Positions 25,248 to 34,640 of a stretch of DNA of 64,000 nucleotides are shown here, piece by piece. Position 1 is the stretch's first letter; each line of letters starts with the position of its first letter. The stretch is from Ruegeria halocynthiae (GTDB lineage: Bacteria; Pseudomonadota; Alphaproteobacteria; Rhodobacterales; Rhodobacteraceae). A program made the translations under genes and the position numbers. A model generated the notes under the pieces. The model searched no databases. It worked only from the letters and a program-made list of their open reading frames with translations, and had not been told where the DNA came from. The stretch is taken from assembly GCF_900106805.1 (NCBI RefSeq), contig NZ_FNNP01000001.1, forward strand, positions 1,762,496 to 1,826,495, in the 5' to 3' direction.

Positions 25248-26111
25248 ATGAAGACACGTGAAATGAACCGGGATTGGATCGCCACCGCCGCCACTTTGAA
25301 TAGCGCCCTGCCTTACCTGCAGCGCTATGATGGGGCCATTGTCGTCATAAAACTGGGCGGGCACGCCATGGGCAGCGACGAGGCGATGGAGAGTTTCGCA
25401 CGAGACGTCGTTCTGATGCGTCAGGTCGGCGTGAACCCGGTGGTCGTGCATGGCGGTGGTCCGATGATCAACGCGATGTTGGACAAGCTGGATATCCAGT
25501 CCGAATTCGTGAACGGTAAACGCGTCACGGATAAACCTACTGTCGAAGTCGTTGAAATGGTTCTGTCCGGCCTCGTGAATAAACGCATTGTGCAGGCGAT
25601 TAATGCGCAGGGCGGTATGGCCGTGGGCCTGTCCGGCAAGGATGCGCATCTTATGATGTGCGAGCAGACAGATGCCTCGCTTGGGTTTGTCGGCACGCCG
25701 TCCGAGATGAATCCCAAGGTGCTGCATGATTTGTTTTCTCATGATGTGATCCCAGTGATAGCACCGCTTGGTGCGGGGCAAAGCGGTGAAACCTTCAACG
25801 TAAACGGTGACACGGCGGCCGGAGCGATTGCCTCGGCCCTCAAGGCGGACCGCCTGCTGCTGCTGACGGATGTATCGGGCGTCAAGAACGCTGCGGGCGA
25901 TGTCGTGACTGAACTGAAGGCGGGCCAGATTCGCGAGATGACACGTGAAGGCACCATCGCAGGCGGTATGATCCCCAAAACAGAAACTGCGCTGGGCGCG
26001 CTGCATAGCGGCGTCCGGGCGGTTGTCATCCTTGACGGGCGCGCACCAAACGCTGTTCTTTTAGAGTTATTCACTGAACACGGCGCCGGGTCACTGATCC
26101 GACCCGACTGA
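25248..26111 (+). CDS. argB: Acetylglutamate kinase
   Basis: A protein of 287 residues. The N-terminal '[11 protein letters not shown]' binds ATP phosphate, '[13 protein letters not shown]' binds N-acetylglutamate, and '[13 protein letters not shown]' and '[10 protein letters not shown]' are ATP-site segments of the amino-acid kinase fold. It phosphorylates N-acetylglutamate in the second step of arginine synthesis. An N-terminal extension before the kinase core suggests the hexameric, arginine-inhibited form. ATG at 25248 gives the usual alphaproteobacterial N terminus; ATG at 25263 is an alternative. Confidence 0.96.
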   Translation: MKTREMNRDWIATAATLNSALPYLQRYDGAIVVIKLGGHAMGSDEAMESFARDVVLMRQVGVNPVVVHGGGPMINAMLDKLDIQSEFVNGKRVTDKPTVEVVEMVLSGLVNKRIVQAINAQGGMAVGLSGKDAHLMMCEQTDASLGFVGTPSEMNPKVLHDLFSHDVIPVIAPLGAGQSGETFNVNGDTAAGAIASALKADRLLLLTDVSGVKNAAGDVVTELKAGQIREMTREGTIAGGMIPKTETALGALHSGVRAVVILDGRAPNAVLLELFTEHGAGSLIRPD

Positions 26112-26132
26112 ATCAACCCAGCCGGAGGCGTA

Positions 26133-26834
26133 ATGGCACCGCAGATCGGACACAGTGCAAAAACGCAGACGTCAGCCGCCGGACCCTACGCTGTTGTAGA
26201 ACACGCTGCTCGGGGTGCTGGTCTGATCGTGATGGGCGCGCTTCATCCGAGGCTGAGTAACGCCAAGCAACTACATGAGGGCACATTGATCCTGCTGGGG
26301 GCAGCCGGGGCGTTCTGGCCGGTTTTGAAAGACTCGCGTGAATGGCGAGAGGGTCAGCCTGATCCCGTTGACCGCTGGTCCGAGCGGGTGATCGGCCAAC
26401 TGGCGCTGGAAATGAAGGCCACGCCCTACTATCCGTTTGGCGGCCCGCCTTACGCCCCCTTCATCGACTGGGCACTTAAATCCGAACGTACATTCAGCAG
26501 CCCGGTCGGGGCTTTGGTGCATGATACTGTCGGGATGATGATTTCCTTTCGCGGAGCTTTGCATTTCGCGGATGAGTTCGAGATTCCACTCGCATCGCAT
26601 GGCTCTCCCTGCACAGACTGCCATGCCCCTTGCACCACAGCCTGTCCGGTGGAGGCATTGAATGCCCACAACTTCTATGACGTTGCTGCCTGTAAGGATT
26701 ATCTCGTAACCCAGGCGGGGCAAAGCTGCCTGACCGAAGGCTGCATCGCCCGTCGCGCCTGCCCGTTCAGCTCGGGTGCGGAACGCCAGCCAGAACAGTC
26801 GGCACATCACATGGATGCGTTTCTCCGGCCATGA
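26133..26834 (+). CDS. Ferredoxin-like iron-sulfur protein
   Basis: A protein of 233 residues. The C-terminal part contains clustered cysteines: 'PCTDCHAPCTTACPVEAL' followed by 'DVAACKDYL', 'QSCLTEGCIARRACPF', resembling a pair of 4Fe-4S sites as in QueG-like and other ferredoxin-fold proteins, but the spacing is not classic. The N-terminal 150 residues have no recognised motif. The epoxyqueuosine reductase domain is absent, so QueG is ruled out. GGAGG precedes the ATG and the stop overlaps the sixA start. The redox partner is unknown. Confidence 0.75.
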   Translation: MAPQIGHSAKTQTSAAGPYAVVEHAARGAGLIVMGALHPRLSNAKQLHEGTLILLGAAGAFWPVLKDSREWREGQPDPVDRWSERVIGQLALEMKATPYYPFGGPPYAPFIDWALKSERTFSSPVGALVHDTVGMMISFRGALHFADEFEIPLASHGSPCTDCHAPCTTACPVEALNAHNFYDVAACKDYLVTQAGQSCLTEGCIARRACPFSSGAERQPEQSAHHMDAFLRP

Positions 26835-27385
26835 CCCGTACTCTGATCCTGATCCGCCATGCCAAGTCCAACTGGGATGATCCCTCTGCCTTGGATCACG
26901 ACCGCCCCCTGAGCAAACGCGGGCGCAAGTCGGCCCCGGCAATCGGTGGGTGGTTGCAAAGCAATGGTTGGCAACCAGATGAGGTTCTAAGTTCAGACGC
27001 CCTGCGCACGCGAGAAACGTGGGATCGGCTGGGATTGAGTGCCCCCAAAGTCGATTTCCGCCCAGCTCTTTATCTGGCTGCCCCTGATGAGATGCTTGCC
27101 GAATTGATGGCGTCCTCAGGTAACAGCGTGCTGATGCTGGGGCATAATCCTGGTATTGCGGCGTTCGCCAACAGGTTGGTGCGCCATCAACCAGTGCATC
27201 CTCGGTTCTCTGATTATCCGACCTGTGCAACGACCGTCATCCGCTTTGAAATTGCGGATTGGGCCTCTCTCAGTTGGGGCAGTGGCGAGGTTCTTGGCTT
27301 CACCACTCCACGCACTTTGCTGGAATGGAAAAAGGCGGGGAATGCCCCCGCCTTTCCGGTTTCCGGTTTTACGACTGAGACTTAG
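26831..27385 (+). CDS. SixA-type histidine phosphatase
   Basis: A protein of 184 residues. The RHG catalytic motif '[13 protein letters not shown]' has His10, with '[10 protein letters not shown]' and 'LMLGHNPGI' supplying the second His. SixA proteins dephosphorylate phospho-His in HPt domains. The last 25 residues ('[16 protein letters not shown]') are encoded by a G+C-rich hairpin that on the other strand is a rho-independent terminator. The gene is coupled to the ferredoxin gene (ATGA) and overlaps the stop of the convergent aapP gene by four bases. Confidence 0.88.
   Translation: MTRTLILIRHAKSNWDDPSALDHDRPLSKRGRKSAPAIGGWLQSNGWQPDEVLSSDALRTRETWDRLGLSAPKVDFRPALYLAAPDEMLAELMASSGNSVLMLGHNPGIAAFANRLVRHQPVHPRFSDYPTCATTVIRFEIADWASLSWGSGEVLGFTTPRTLLEWKKAGNAPAFPVSGFTTET
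27331..27355 (-). terminator. aapP terminator embedded in the sixA coding region
   Basis: AAAGGCGGGG (27331-27340) and CCCCGCCTTT (27346-27355) make a perfect ten-base stem with a five-base loop. On the minus strand it is followed by TTTTT and so reads as a rho-independent terminator 27 bases after the aapP stop. On the plus strand it lies inside sixA codons. Confidence 0.8.
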
Positions 27386-28173
27386 TGTCCCAGAATCTGA
27401 CTCAGGAACAATTTGGTCCGTTCACTCTGCGGATTGTTGAAGAACTCTTCCGGTTCATTCTGTTCCACGATCTGGCCGGCATCCATAAAGATCACACGGT
27501 TGGCGACCTGACGTGCAAAGCCCATCTCGTGCGTGACGCAAAGCATGGTCATGCCTTCTTCGGCAAGTTCGATCATGGTGTCGAGCACCTCTTTGATCAT
27601 CTCGGGGTCAAGTGCCGAGGTCGGTTCATCGAACAACATGATCCGCGGCATCATGCACAAGCTTCGCGCAATCGCCACACGCTGCTGCTGACCACCCGAA
27701 AGCTGGCCGGGATACTTATCCGCCTGTTCGGGGATTTTCACCTTTTCCAGGAAGTGCATCGCACGCTCTTCTGCCTCTTTCCTGGGCGTCTTGCGCACCC
27801 AGATCGGGGCCAGCGTGCAGTTTTCCAGAATGGTCAGATGCGGGAACAGGTTGAAGTGCTGGAACACCATGCCAACCTCGGACCGGATCTTGTCGATGTT
27901 CTTGAGGTCATTCGACAGCTCAGTCCCATCCACCATGATCGTGCCCTGCTGGTGCTCCTCCAGCGCGTTCAGACAGCGGATCAAGGTGGATTTGCCCGAT
28001 CCCGACGGCCCTGCGATCACGATCCGCTCGCCTTGATTGACGGTCAGATTAATATCGCGCAGCACGTGAAAGGCCCCGTACCACTTATTCATGTTGTTGA
28101 TTTCGATGGCGACCTCGTCGCTCACCTGCATCTTCGAGCGGTCAATTTGACGGTCAATTGCAAGTTCAGACAT
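27382..28173 (-). CDS. aapP: General L-amino acid ABC transporter, ATP-binding protein AapP
   Basis: A protein of 263 residues. Walker A 'GPSGSGKST' (about 55-63), Q loop '[11 protein letters not shown]', ABC signature 'LSGGQQQR', Walker B '[13 protein letters not shown]', H loop '[11 protein letters not shown]'. This is the polar-amino-acid transporter type. It energises the AapQM permease. Gene order J-Q-M-P on the minus strand matches the aap operon of rhizobia and Rhodobacterales. The stop overlaps the convergent sixA gene. Confidence 0.96.
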   Translation of the reverse strand: MSELAIDRQIDRSKMQVSDEVAIEINNMNKWYGAFHVLRDINLTVNQGERIVIAGPSGSGKSTLIRCLNALEEHQQGTIMVDGTELSNDLKNIDKIRSEVGMVFQHFNLFPHLTILENCTLAPIWVRKTPRKEAEERAMHFLEKVKIPEQADKYPGQLSGGQQQRVAIARSLCMMPRIMLFDEPTSALDPEMIKEVLDTMIELAEEGMTMLCVTHEMGFARQVANRVIFMDAGQIVEQNEPEEFFNNPQSERTKLFLSQILGH

Positions 28174-28185
28174 ATGTTGAACTCC

Positions 28186-29490
28186 TTAATGGTGGCCAGT
28201 CTGAAGCTTGCGCTCCAGATACATGGAATAACGGGACATAGAGAAGCAGACGACGAAGAATAGCGCGCCAATAAAGGCGAACAGTTCCCAGTAGATGCCG
28301 TTCCAGGCGGTGTCAGCGCGGATGGCGGATGCCAGTCCGATTACGTCGAACAGCCCGATAATCGACACCAAAACCGTATCTTTGAAGATCCCGATGAATG
28401 TGCTCACAATGCCAGGAATTGAGATTTTCAAGGCTTGCGGCATGATGATCAGTCGCTGTGCCTGCCAGTAGTTCAGGCCCAGACTGTCAGCGCCTTCGTA
28501 CTGACCCCGTGGCAATGCCGCCAGACCTCCTCGGATAACCTCAGCCATGTAGGCGGCCGAGAACAGGGTCATCATGATCATCACCCGCAGGATGATGTCA
28601 AAGTTGGTGCCCGGTGGCAGGAACAGGTTCAGCAACAGCGAGGCCACAAACAACAAGGTGATCAGTGGAACGCCGCGAATGAACTCGATAAAGCCCACGC
28701 ACAGGTATTTGACGATCAGCAAGTCCGACTGACGGCCAAGCGCCAAAACGATACCGATCGGCAATGACACGCCAATGGCCACAACACCCAGCAGGATCGC
28801 CAGCATAAAGCCACCGAACTGACGGCTTTGCACGGCCTCGATACCGATTGGCAGGATCGAGTCCATTGCACCGACGAAATAGCTGGATAGAACCAACCAC
28901 CAGATGATCGACGCAACGACGCCCAGAATGATACCAATCAGGCCGCTTATTTGTTTACTGGCAACGGTATAGACACCCCAGCCAATAACAAAACCCAACG
29001 CGGCTGAAATTGGTCCCCAAATTGTTCCACCCCACATCAGGAAGGGCAACAGGAATGGGTACGCGGCTGTAAGGATCAACAGCTTGGTTGGCACGCGCTC
29101 TGAATACAGAACTGGAGCCAGAGCAATCAACAACAGAACCAATGCCAGTATTGGGCGCCAGTACAAGTGGCTCGGGTAGAACCCGAACAGCAATTGCAGC
29201 CATCGATCATTGATCACCGCCCAACAAGCATGGCCGTGGGTCGAACCCCACTTGGCCATCATGATCTCGCGGCACTGGTTTAGCGAGTCGGCGTTCCAGA
29301 CGGATTGGAAAGTCCATGGCAAAACGCCGGAAAGCACATAGTAGATCGCATACAGCGAAACCAGCGTCAGTATCGAGTTGAACCAACCTGAAAACAGGTT
29401 GTGCCTGATCCAGCCAATAGGGCCTACTTCGGATGCTGGTGGCGCTTGTTCCGGCAGCATTTCCGTGCGGACAAATGAAACATCACTCAT
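28186..29490 (-). CDS. aapM: General L-amino acid ABC transporter, permease AapM
   Basis: A protein of 434 residues with about eight membrane helices. The C-terminal half holds the permease core ending in the EAA motif 'AADSLGLNYWQAQRLIIMPQALKISIPGIVS' (region 'EGADSLGLNYWQ'), typical of the HisM-GltK-type permeases. The N-terminal half is the extended Aap-specific part. ATG at 29490 was preferred to an upstream frame start because GGAG lies eight bases before it. It is co-transcribed with aapQ, whose stop is one base before the start. Confidence 0.95.
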   Translation of the reverse strand: MSDVSFVRTEMLPEQAPPASEVGPIGWIRHNLFSGWFNSILTLVSLYAIYYVLSGVLPWTFQSVWNADSLNQCREIMMAKWGSTHGHACWAVINDRWLQLLFGFYPSHLYWRPILALVLLLIALAPVLYSERVPTKLLILTAAYPFLLPFLMWGGTIWGPISAALGFVIGWGVYTVASKQISGLIGIILGVVASIIWWLVLSSYFVGAMDSILPIGIEAVQSRQFGGFMLAILLGVVAIGVSLPIGIVLALGRQSDLLIVKYLCVGFIEFIRGVPLITLLFVASLLLNLFLPPGTNFDIILRVMIMMTLFSAAYMAEVIRGGLAALPRGQYEGADSLGLNYWQAQRLIIMPQALKISIPGIVSTFIGIFKDTVLVSIIGLFDVIGLASAIRADTAWNGIYWELFAFIGALFFVVCFSMSRYSMYLERKLQTGHH

Positions 29491-29491
29491 A

Positions 29492-30760
29492 TTACCGCTC
29501 CACCAATTTGACACTATTGTTGTACCAGTTCATCACTGCTGAGATGCTCAGCGAGATGCACAGATAGACCAACATCAGCAACAGAACACATTCAAGCTCA
29601 CGCCCGGTCTGGTTCATGGTGATGCCACCCAATGTTCCCGTGATGTCCATATATCCGACCGCGATCGCCAGTGACGAGTTCTTGGTCAGGTTCAGATAGT
29701 TCGAGATCATCGGCGGGATGATTACCCGCAGTGCCTGAGGCAGGATAACCAGCCGCATAGTGCGACCCGGGCGCAGGCCCAGCGCAGATGCGGCCTCGGT
29801 CTGACCATGCGAGACGGCCAGAATACCAGCGCGCACGATCTCGGCGATGAATGCCGCCGTATAAAGCGACAAGGCCAACCAAAGCGCAATCAGCGAGTTG
29901 CGCATATGGGTGCCACCTTTGAAGTTGAACCCTTTGAGTTCTGGGTAACCCAGATGAAAGCCCAGAAGGCTGAGCAGGATGATCATCGGGACGAACAGAA
30001 TACCCAACTGGATGTGCCAGATGGTTGGGCGATCGCCGGTCGCTTCCTGCTTGGCAGAAGCCCGGGCCGATACTTTCCGCATGAAAAAGATGCTACCTGC
30101 AAGAACAACGAGTACCGCAATCAGATCCAACGAGACATTGAAGCGAATGCTTGATGCTCCGAACAGGTGAATGTCGCCAAGACTGCGTGAAAACAGAAAT
30201 TCCGGGATGTAGACACCGCGATTGGTGACGGCGACAGAATTGAACAAGTCCATCGTGGCCGTCGGGTTGTCGCCTCTGAATGCATTCGGTGCTGGAAGGC
30301 CTTCAATCAGGATGGCCATTGCCAGAACTATCCAGAGCAGAACAGGGACATTGCGGAACATCTCGACATAGACAGTCATGATGCGTGCAATCAGCCAATT
30401 ATTCGACAGACGCAGGACGCCGACAAAAACACCAACAATCGTTGCCGTGATGCAGCCTAAGACTGCTACAACCAGCGTATTCAGCAGCCCGATAAAGGCC
30501 GCGCGCAGGTGGCTGTCGCGTGATGTATACTCTAACAGTCGCTGGTTGATGTCATAGCTTGCGGGCTCTCCGAAAAAACCGAACTCAACGGGTTTTCCCA
30601 GCGCCTCAAGGTTCTGAATTGTATTTGAAATGATCCAGGCTGCCAGAAGCATGAAACCGATCAGAGCGATAACCTGAATGGTCGCAGATCGATACCGCGT
30701 ATCGTAAAGGAGCATGGACAGCCGGAAGTGCTCCTTCGGCGGGTCAGTGAGAGTCGTCAT
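29492..30760 (-). CDS. aapQ: General L-amino acid ABC transporter, permease AapQ
   Basis: A protein of 422 residues with around eight helices and the EAA loop 'ASALGLRPGRTMRLVILPQALRVIIPPMISNYLNL'. The N-terminal 'MTTLTDPPKEHFRLSMLLYDTRYRS' is cytosolic. AapQ and AapM form the heterodimeric channel for broad-range L-amino acids. It follows aapJ after 129 bases that contain an attenuator-like hairpin. Confidence 0.95.
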   Translation of the reverse strand: MTTLTDPPKEHFRLSMLLYDTRYRSATIQVIALIGFMLLAAWIISNTIQNLEALGKPVEFGFFGEPASYDINQRLLEYTSRDSHLRAAFIGLLNTLVVAVLGCITATIVGVFVGVLRLSNNWLIARIMTVYVEMFRNVPVLLWIVLAMAILIEGLPAPNAFRGDNPTATMDLFNSVAVTNRGVYIPEFLFSRSLGDIHLFGASSIRFNVSLDLIAVLVVLAGSIFFMRKVSARASAKQEATGDRPTIWHIQLGILFVPMIILLSLLGFHLGYPELKGFNFKGGTHMRNSLIALWLALSLYTAAFIAEIVRAGILAVSHGQTEAASALGLRPGRTMRLVILPQALRVIIPPMISNYLNLTKNSSLAIAVGYMDITGTLGGITMNQTGRELECVLLLMLVYLCISLSISAVMNWYNNSVKLVER

Positions 30761-30850
30761 GACCTATGTATATCCCCGTGCATCCCGTCGTTATGTCGGC
30801 AGAGTTGATCTCTGCTCAAACTATCCGGGCGTGTTTCTTATTTATTGAGA

Positions 30851-30876
30851 AAGGGCGCAGGTTTCCCCGCGCCCTT
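30851..30876 (-). terminator. aapJ-aapQ intergenic hairpin, likely attenuator
   Basis: AAGGGCGC (30851-30858) and GCGCCCTT (30869-30876) form an eight-base stem. On the minus strand it follows aapJ by 14 bases and is followed by a short T-rich stretch. Such a partial terminator between the binding-protein gene and the permease genes is common and yields excess AapJ. Confidence 0.75.
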
Positions 30877-30889
30877 ACCCTTGGATGTC

Positions 30890-31906
30890 TTAGCGGAACG
30901 GCGGTGAGTACAGCAGGCCACCGTCGGTCCACTGTGCGTTCAGGCCGCGCGCCAGACCGATCGGGGTTTCTTCACCAATGTTGGTGGCGAAGATTTCACC
31001 GTAGTTACCACCAGCTTTGATCGCCTTGGCAGCCCAGTCAGCGTTCAGACCCAGCATTTCGCCCAGAGTACCTTCGGTACCTAACAGACGGTTCACCTCG
31101 GGGTTGTCGGTGCCAGCTGACATCTCGTCGATATTGGCCGAGGTCACGCCCAGTTCTTCAGCCGAAACCAGAGCATTCAGAGTCCAGCGGACAACGTCGC
31201 CCCACTCGTGATCGCCATGACGGACCAGCGGGCCCAGCGGCTCTTTCGAGATGATTTCCGGTAGCAGGACGTGCGCCGATGGATCTTCGAACGTGGCGCG
31301 TGTTGCAGCCAGGCCCGATGCGTCGGTGGTGTAAACGTCACATGCGCCAGCCAGATACTGCTGCTGCGCTTCAGCGTTGGTTTCGATCGGAACCGGCTCG
31401 TAGCTGATGTTGTTCGAGCGGAAGAAATCCGCCAGGTTCAGCTCGGTGGTGGTGCCGGTTTGGATGCAAACAGTCGCGCCGTCCAGTTCCTTGGCCGAAG
31501 TCACGCCCAACGCCTTGGGAACCATGAAGCCCTGACCGTCGTAGTAGTTCACGCCGGTAAATTCGAACTTCAGGTCGACATCACGGCTGAAGGTCCAAGT
31601 GGTGTTACGGGCCAGCATGTCGATCTCACCGGAAGCCAGCGCTGTAAAGCGCGTCTTGCCAGTTGTGGGTACGAACTCAACTGCGCTTGCGTCGCCCAGA
31701 ACTGCAGCTGCTACAGCGCGGCACAGCGAAACGTCAAAGCCTTTCCACTCGCCATTTGCGTCAGGTGCAGCAAAGCCGACCAGACCGGTGGTCACACCGC
31801 AGTTCAGCTTGCCGCGTGCTTTGACATCGTCAACAGTCCCCGCCGCAGCTGCACCAGCAGCCAGGCCGGCAATCGTTGCCATGCCCAAGATTACGGATTT
31901 TTTCAT
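30890..31906 (-). CDS. aapJ: General L-amino acid ABC transporter, periplasmic binding protein AapJ
   Basis: A protein of 338 residues starting 'MKKSVILGMATIAGLAAGAAAA', a Sec signal peptide ending near Ala22. The mature part is a type II SBP_bac_3 domain with 'LNCGVTTGLVGFAAPD', 'DVSLCRAVAAAVLGD' and 'TTGKTRFTALASGEIDMLARNTTWTFSRD'. GGAAGAGG lies just upstream of the ATG, which decides it over a longer frame from 31960. It binds many L-amino acids for the AapQMP channel. The leader of about 190 bases probably holds the promoter. Confidence 0.96.
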   Translation of the reverse strand: MKKSVILGMATIAGLAAGAAAAGTVDDVKARGKLNCGVTTGLVGFAAPDANGEWKGFDVSLCRAVAAAVLGDASAVEFVPTTGKTRFTALASGEIDMLARNTTWTFSRDVDLKFEFTGVNYYDGQGFMVPKALGVTSAKELDGATVCIQTGTTTELNLADFFRSNNISYEPVPIETNAEAQQQYLAGACDVYTTDASGLAATRATFEDPSAHVLLPEIISKEPLGPLVRHGDHEWGDVVRWTLNALVSAEELGVTSANIDEMSAGTDNPEVNRLLGTEGTLGEMLGLNADWAAKAIKAGGNYGEIFATNIGEETPIGLARGLNAQWTDGGLLYSPPFR

Positions 31907-32097
31907 TTTTACCTCTTCCTGATTTTCCACCTCTTTTAGAGATGGTTCGATCCAGCACATGCGCGCCAGAAAGGTTACCCAAAAGGTGTCTCCCCTTTAG
32001 TGGCCCGAGTTTGGGCGTATTCATCAACAAACGTCAAGGGCCGGATCAGGGAAAACGATTGGTCAATTTGGGCAAAATAGGGCTCAGAAACACGAAT

Positions 32098-32115
32098 TGA
32101 GACCATTTGGTCTCA
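32098..32115. repeat. Perfect inverted repeat at the end of the ATP12 gene
   Basis: TGAGACCA (32098-32105) and TGGTCTCA (32108-32115), eight-base arms with a two-base centre. The upper arm overlaps the ATP12 stop codon. No T run follows, so it may be a weak terminator hairpin or an operator for aapJ, about 190 bases downstream. Confidence 0.4.
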
Positions 32116-32820
32116 GATCGAGAGATCAAAGAACCGCTTGGCGTGCAGGAATGCCACCTTTTTGATTTCGGCGGCTGCGTGCGCTTCATCATCATGGCCC
32201 CATTGTTCGATCTGCCACAGTTCGTCCAAACGGGAAATGCGCCAAATCTCGTCCGGATTGCGCCACTCCTGTGCGGCGGCAAATCCAAGGATCAACGACC
32301 CGGACAAGCTCACGAGGTCATGAAACGCCGCCAGTTGGAAGGCGTTCAGGCCATGCACCCGATTGCGCAGTTGCTGCAGCACCTCGGTTGCCTGCGACTG
32401 ATGCACCACGCCCACAAATGGAACCAGCCGGGCACCCAGCATTTCGGCAGCCCAATCCAACGCCGGGTCCCAGGCATCGGATTGCCGCTTTTGCAAAGCT
32501 TCGGGATGGGTCGCCCGATAACACAGCAGATCCGAGTCGCCGTAATCCGCCAGCATATCGGCAACCTCACCATGCTGGTGCTGCACTTTGTCGATTGCTG
32601 CGTTGGCCGATCGGGTGAAGGGCATCATGGTCGGGTCGATTTCTTTGTCCTGCGCGTCCCATTCCTGTGCAATCGCCTCGGCCATGGTGCGTGTGGGCAA
32701 GACCAGTGCTGCCTTGGCGGGCGTTTTGACCCGGCGACCGTCCAGTTCGACCGTGTATCCCCCGTCAGCCTCAACAACAGCGCCAGAGGTCCAGAAACGT
32801 TTCGGTTTCCAATCGCTCAT
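32113..32820 (-). CDS. ATP12-family F1-ATPase assembly chaperone
   Basis: A protein of 235 residues matching the ATP12 family: 'KRFWTSGAVVEADGGYTVELDGRRVKTPAKAALVLPT' and 'IAQEWDAQDKEIDPTMMPFTRSANAAID', then 'SDLLCYRATHPEALQKRQSDAWDPALDW'. In mitochondria ATP12 binds the F1 alpha subunit; alphaproteobacteria carry the ancestral version. It is the third gene of an operon with rluC and a HAD phosphatase (four-base gap). This supports alphaproteobacterial origin of the window. Confidence 0.93.
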   Translation of the reverse strand: MSDWKPKRFWTSGAVVEADGGYTVELDGRRVKTPAKAALVLPTRTMAEAIAQEWDAQDKEIDPTMMPFTRSANAAIDKVQHQHGEVADMLADYGDSDLLCYRATHPEALQKRQSDAWDPALDWAAEMLGARLVPFVGVVHQSQATEVLQQLRNRVHGLNAFQLAAFHDLVSLSGSLILGFAAAQEWRNPDEIWRISRLDELWQIEQWGHDDEAHAAAEIKKVAFLHAKRFFDLSI

Positions 32821-32824
32821 CTCA

Positions 32825-33496
32825 TCAGCCCCAGATCTTCGCCAGTGCGCCTGGCAGTTGTTCGAAAGTCTCGATCACATGCCGCGCCGCTTTCAAGGCC
32901 GAGCGATCATGATATCCCCAGCTGACCCCGATCCCGGCCACCTGCGCGGCTTTGGCCATATCCATGTCAAAGCTGGTATCGCCCACCATGGCCGCTTGCG
33001 CGGCATCAACGCCTGTCTCGGCCAGAGCGGTTTCGATCATCGACGGATGCGGCTTCGACGGGTGATGATCGGCCACCTGACGGGTCACGAAATACTGCTC
33101 AAGCTCATGCGCTTCCAGCAGCGCGTCCAGACCGCGCTGAGATTTACCCGTTGCCACCCCCAACAGCACTTCTGGCATGGCATGAAGCACCTCGATCACC
33201 TGACGCGCGTCGGGATAAAGTGGTGAACTTGCGGCGCCGAGCTCCAATCGCTGCGCGTGATAGGCCTGTTTGTACCCGTCAACCAACGCATCTTGCACCC
33301 GATCCGTCTGATCCGCAGCCAGACGGGCCATCGCATGGGGCAGTGACAAGCCTACAATGGACAGGATTGCGTCGCGACTTGGCACCGACAGCGATTGCGC
33401 CTGAAAACAAGCTGTCATCGCCGAAATAATGGCGCCCTGACTATCAACCAACGTGCCATCCACATCGAACAGGACCAGCCGCAACGGGGCGCTCAT
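32825..33496 (-). CDS. HAD-IA hydrolase (phosphoglycolate-phosphatase-like)
   Basis: A protein of 223 residues with HAD motif I 'LFDVDGTLVDSQ' (nucleophile Asp9 area), motif II 'LLGVATGKSQRG', motif III Lys in 'HHPSKPHPSM' and motif IV 'AMVGDTSFDMDMAKAA'. A helical cap domain lies between motifs I and II. The substrate could be phosphoglycolate or a sugar phosphate. Its ATG overlaps the rluC stop (ATGA). The order rluC-HAD-ATP12 is common in Rhodobacterales by my recollection. Confidence 0.9.
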   Translation of the reverse strand: MSAPLRLVLFDVDGTLVDSQGAIISAMTACFQAQSLSVPSRDAILSIVGLSLPHAMARLAADQTDRVQDALVDGYKQAYHAQRLELGAASSPLYPDARQVIEVLHAMPEVLLGVATGKSQRGLDALLEAHELEQYFVTRQVADHHPSKPHPSMIETALAETGVDAAQAAMVGDTSFDMDMAKAAQVAGIGVSWGYHDRSALKAARHVIETFEQLPGALAKIWG

Positions 33497-34536
33497 CGCA
33501 GTTCCTCGAACGGATCGTCAGTTGCCAGATCCTCGGTCCAGCCCAGAGTTTCCCAGCTATGCTTCATATGCTCCGGCAAAGTGGCCGTGATCGAAATGGG
33601 TTTTCGAGTTGCCGGGTGTTTAAATGACAAACTTCGGGCGTGCAGATGCAGTTTTTTGCTGATGACGCCACCCAACTGCGCGCCCCAGCCATCGCCGAGA
33701 TTTTCCTGCCCCGACCCGCCGTATTTTCCATCTCCGATGATCGGGTGGCCGATCGCCGCCATATGCGCACGCAACTGATGGGTGCGCCCGGTGACCGGCT
33801 CCATCGCGACCCAAGCCGCTCGTCCCGCGACCCGGTACAAAGTGGCATAGAGCGTATGCGCGCGTTTTGCGCCGGGCGTATCGTTCACTTCGCTCGGATG
33901 CACAGCGATCATCTTCTCGCCTTCACCCTGTTTGCCGTGCCCCGGAGCCTTAACCAGACCAGTCTTGATCTCGCCCAAATAAGGGGTCGGAACCCCAGCA
34001 ACGAGTCCCCAATAGATTTTTTGGGTGTTGCGATGCCGGAAGGCTGCAGTCAGCCCCTTGGCGGCCTCACGCGTGCGGGCCATCAACAGAACGCCGGATG
34101 TGTCCTTATCCAATCGATGCACAAGGCGCGGGTTCTCATCGTACCCAAATCGTAATGCCTCGGACAGGCTGTCCACATGGCGGGACTGACCGCTTCCGCC
34201 CTGAACCGGCAGCCCATGCGGTTTGTTCAGCGCCAGAACATCGTCATCTTTATAAATCACACAGGACTGGATCATCTTTGTATCCGCATCCGAGATACGA
34301 TGTGTCACAACAGCCGGCTTATGATCGGCATCCGGCAATGGAGGTACCCGTACAGATTGCCCAACCTCGAGCCGGGCCGAGGCTTTGACGCGCCCGCCAT
34401 CGACGCGCAACTCTCCTTTGCGGCACATCTTCTCAATCCGGCCTTGGCTGACATGGGGAAACAGACGGCGCAGCCAACGATCCAGCCGCTGGTCGCCATC
34501 GCCCTCTGCTACGGTAATCACCTGTACGCCGCTCAT
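33493..34536 (-). CDS. rluC: RluC/RluD-family 23S rRNA pseudouridine synthase
   Basis: A protein of 347 residues. An S4 RNA-binding domain (residues 13-60: 'DGDQRLDRWLRRLFPHVSQGRIEKMCRKGELRVDG') precedes the synthase domain with catalytic Asp in 'VHRLDKDTSGVLLMARTREAA' and the 'EPVTGRTHQLRAHMAAIGHPIIGDGKYGG' block. It probably makes pseudouridines at RluC sites of 23S rRNA. The gene is first of the rluC-HAD-ATP12 operon. A gap of 104 bases separates it from rarA. Confidence 0.92.
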   Translation of the reverse strand: MSGVQVITVAEGDGDQRLDRWLRRLFPHVSQGRIEKMCRKGELRVDGGRVKASARLEVGQSVRVPPLPDADHKPAVVTHRISDADTKMIQSCVIYKDDDVLALNKPHGLPVQGGSGQSRHVDSLSEALRFGYDENPRLVHRLDKDTSGVLLMARTREAAKGLTAAFRHRNTQKIYWGLVAGVPTPYLGEIKTGLVKAPGHGKQGEGEKMIAVHPSEVNDTPGAKRAHTLYATLYRVAGRAAWVAMEPVTGRTHQLRAHMAAIGHPIIGDGKYGGSGQENLGDGWGAQLGGVISKKLHLHARSLSFKHPATRKPISITATLPEHMKHSWETLGWTEDLATDDPFEELR

Positions 34537-34640
34537 GCCATTGCCCCTTGTTCCGCACGGCTGATCCGCCCGGATTGTGCTTGTTTCATTGCCTTAGAAA
34601 TCATGCGCGTCTGTCGCGCGCATCGCGTGCAGAGTCAAGC

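Noticed and set aside
26133..26834. Epoxyqueuosine reductase (QueG) for the iron-sulfur protein
   Set aside because: The Cys cluster is similar, but the length and the missing cobalamin-binding N-terminal domain do not fit.
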